Source: an uncultured Gammaproteobacteria bacterium (lineage in GTDB: Bacteria; Pseudomonadota; Gammaproteobacteria; PS1; Pseudothioglobaceae). From it: a DNA stretch of 64,000 bases. Position numbers and translations under genes: made by a program. The notes beneath the pieces were generated by a model. That model had not been told where the DNA came from. It was given only the letters and a program-made list of their open reading frames with translations, and ran no database searches. The DNA is taken from assembly GCA_902512305.1 (NCBI GenBank), contig CABXIU010000001.1, positions 124,001 through 188,000 on the forward strand, written 5' to 3'. Numbering within the stretch: the stretch's first letter is position 1; the number at the start of each line of letters is the position of its first letter. This document shows, in pieces, positions 63,963 to 64,000 of this stretch.

Positions 63963-64000
63963 TGTCAGCACTCATATTAATCGAGCTTAATGGCTCAGAA
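63962..64000 (+). CDS. etfA: Electron transfer flavoprotein, alpha subunit, N-terminus (partial)
   Basis: Only 13 codons are inside the window (MSALILIELNGSE). The start overlaps the etfB stop (TAATG) and the residues fit EtfA, which begins with a short beta strand. Called mainly from context. Confidence 0.75.
   Translation, partial: MSALILIELNGSE

Noticed and set aside
1-64000. CRISPR array, insertion sequence or prophage
   Set aside because: No regularly spaced repeats, transposase, integrase or phage structural genes recognised in the window.

Overview
This is a densely packed, AT-rich stretch of a gammaproteobacterial chromosome. Almost every gene has its best family match among Gammaproteobacteria: dapF, apaGH-rsmA-pdxA, class Ia nrdAB with a YfaE-type ferredoxin, cpoB-pal-tolB, bamD, acpS-pdxJ-recO-era-rnc, pheA-hisC-tyrA-aroA, nrdR-glyA and others. 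Short intergenic gaps, many 4-nt ATGA overlaps, low G+C and a general L-amino-acid ABC importer suggest a streamlined marine heterotroph or mixotroph. A SUP05/Arctic96BD-19 (Thioglobaceae-like) lineage is my inference from gene content and composition, not a proven assignment. I see no insertion sequence, prophage or CRISPR array.

Layout. 1-143: 5' end of a POTRA-domain outer-membrane assembly gene. 276-4810: DUF971, dapF, then pdxA-rsmA-apaG-apaH. 4861-10289: lipA, serA/serC/DUF1015, lipB-ybeD. 10353-13554: rhodanese, dimeric dUTPase and selD-mnmH (selenouridine in tRNA). 13544-17285: ferredoxin-nrdB-nrdA, preceded by two NrdR-box-like sites; the repressor gene nrdR is also in the window at 52108. 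17451-23458: an EamA exporter, an orphan winged-helix protein and aapJQMP, with a strong terminator between aapJ and aapQ. 23894-32284: an unusual HTH-NadE fusion, pabB, cpoB-pal-tolB-iscX and spoT. 32432-39815: bamD, an MFS gene, ssb and the lgt-thyA-rnc-era-recO-pdxJ-acpS operon. 39931-42989: small accessory genes around a tRNA-Arg. 43135-53819: ctpA, lepB, aromatic amino-acid operon, a cobalamin-riboswitch-controlled adenosyltransferase, radA, nrdR, glyA. 53992-58203: a dadA-alr-PhyH-cupin-AA_synth operon that looks like amino-acid catabolism. 58208-64000: MFS, GIY-YIG, exported peroxiredoxin, a structured intergenic region, a CreBC-like two-component system and etfBA.

Pathway connections inside the window: vitamin B6 (pdxA, pdxJ, serC), lipoate (lipA, lipB), serine/glycine/C1 (serA, serC, glyA, thyA), deoxynucleotide supply (nrdA, nrdB, ferredoxin, dut, thyA, nrdR), selenium (selD, mnmH), and envelope maintenance (pal, tolB, cpoB, bamD, lgt, lepB, ctpA, dapF, alr).

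The items most worth a second look are the helix-turn-helix domain fused to glutamine-dependent NAD synthetase with a perfect inverted repeat just upstream; a Pal lipoprotein carrying two 53-residue-spaced tandem repeats; a 136-bp element closed by a 21-bp stem, next to a cre-tag-like 11-bp direct repeat upstream of the two-component system; a secreted protein ending in a TolA-type C-terminal domain; and the dadA-alr-PhyH-cupin-AA_synth operon.
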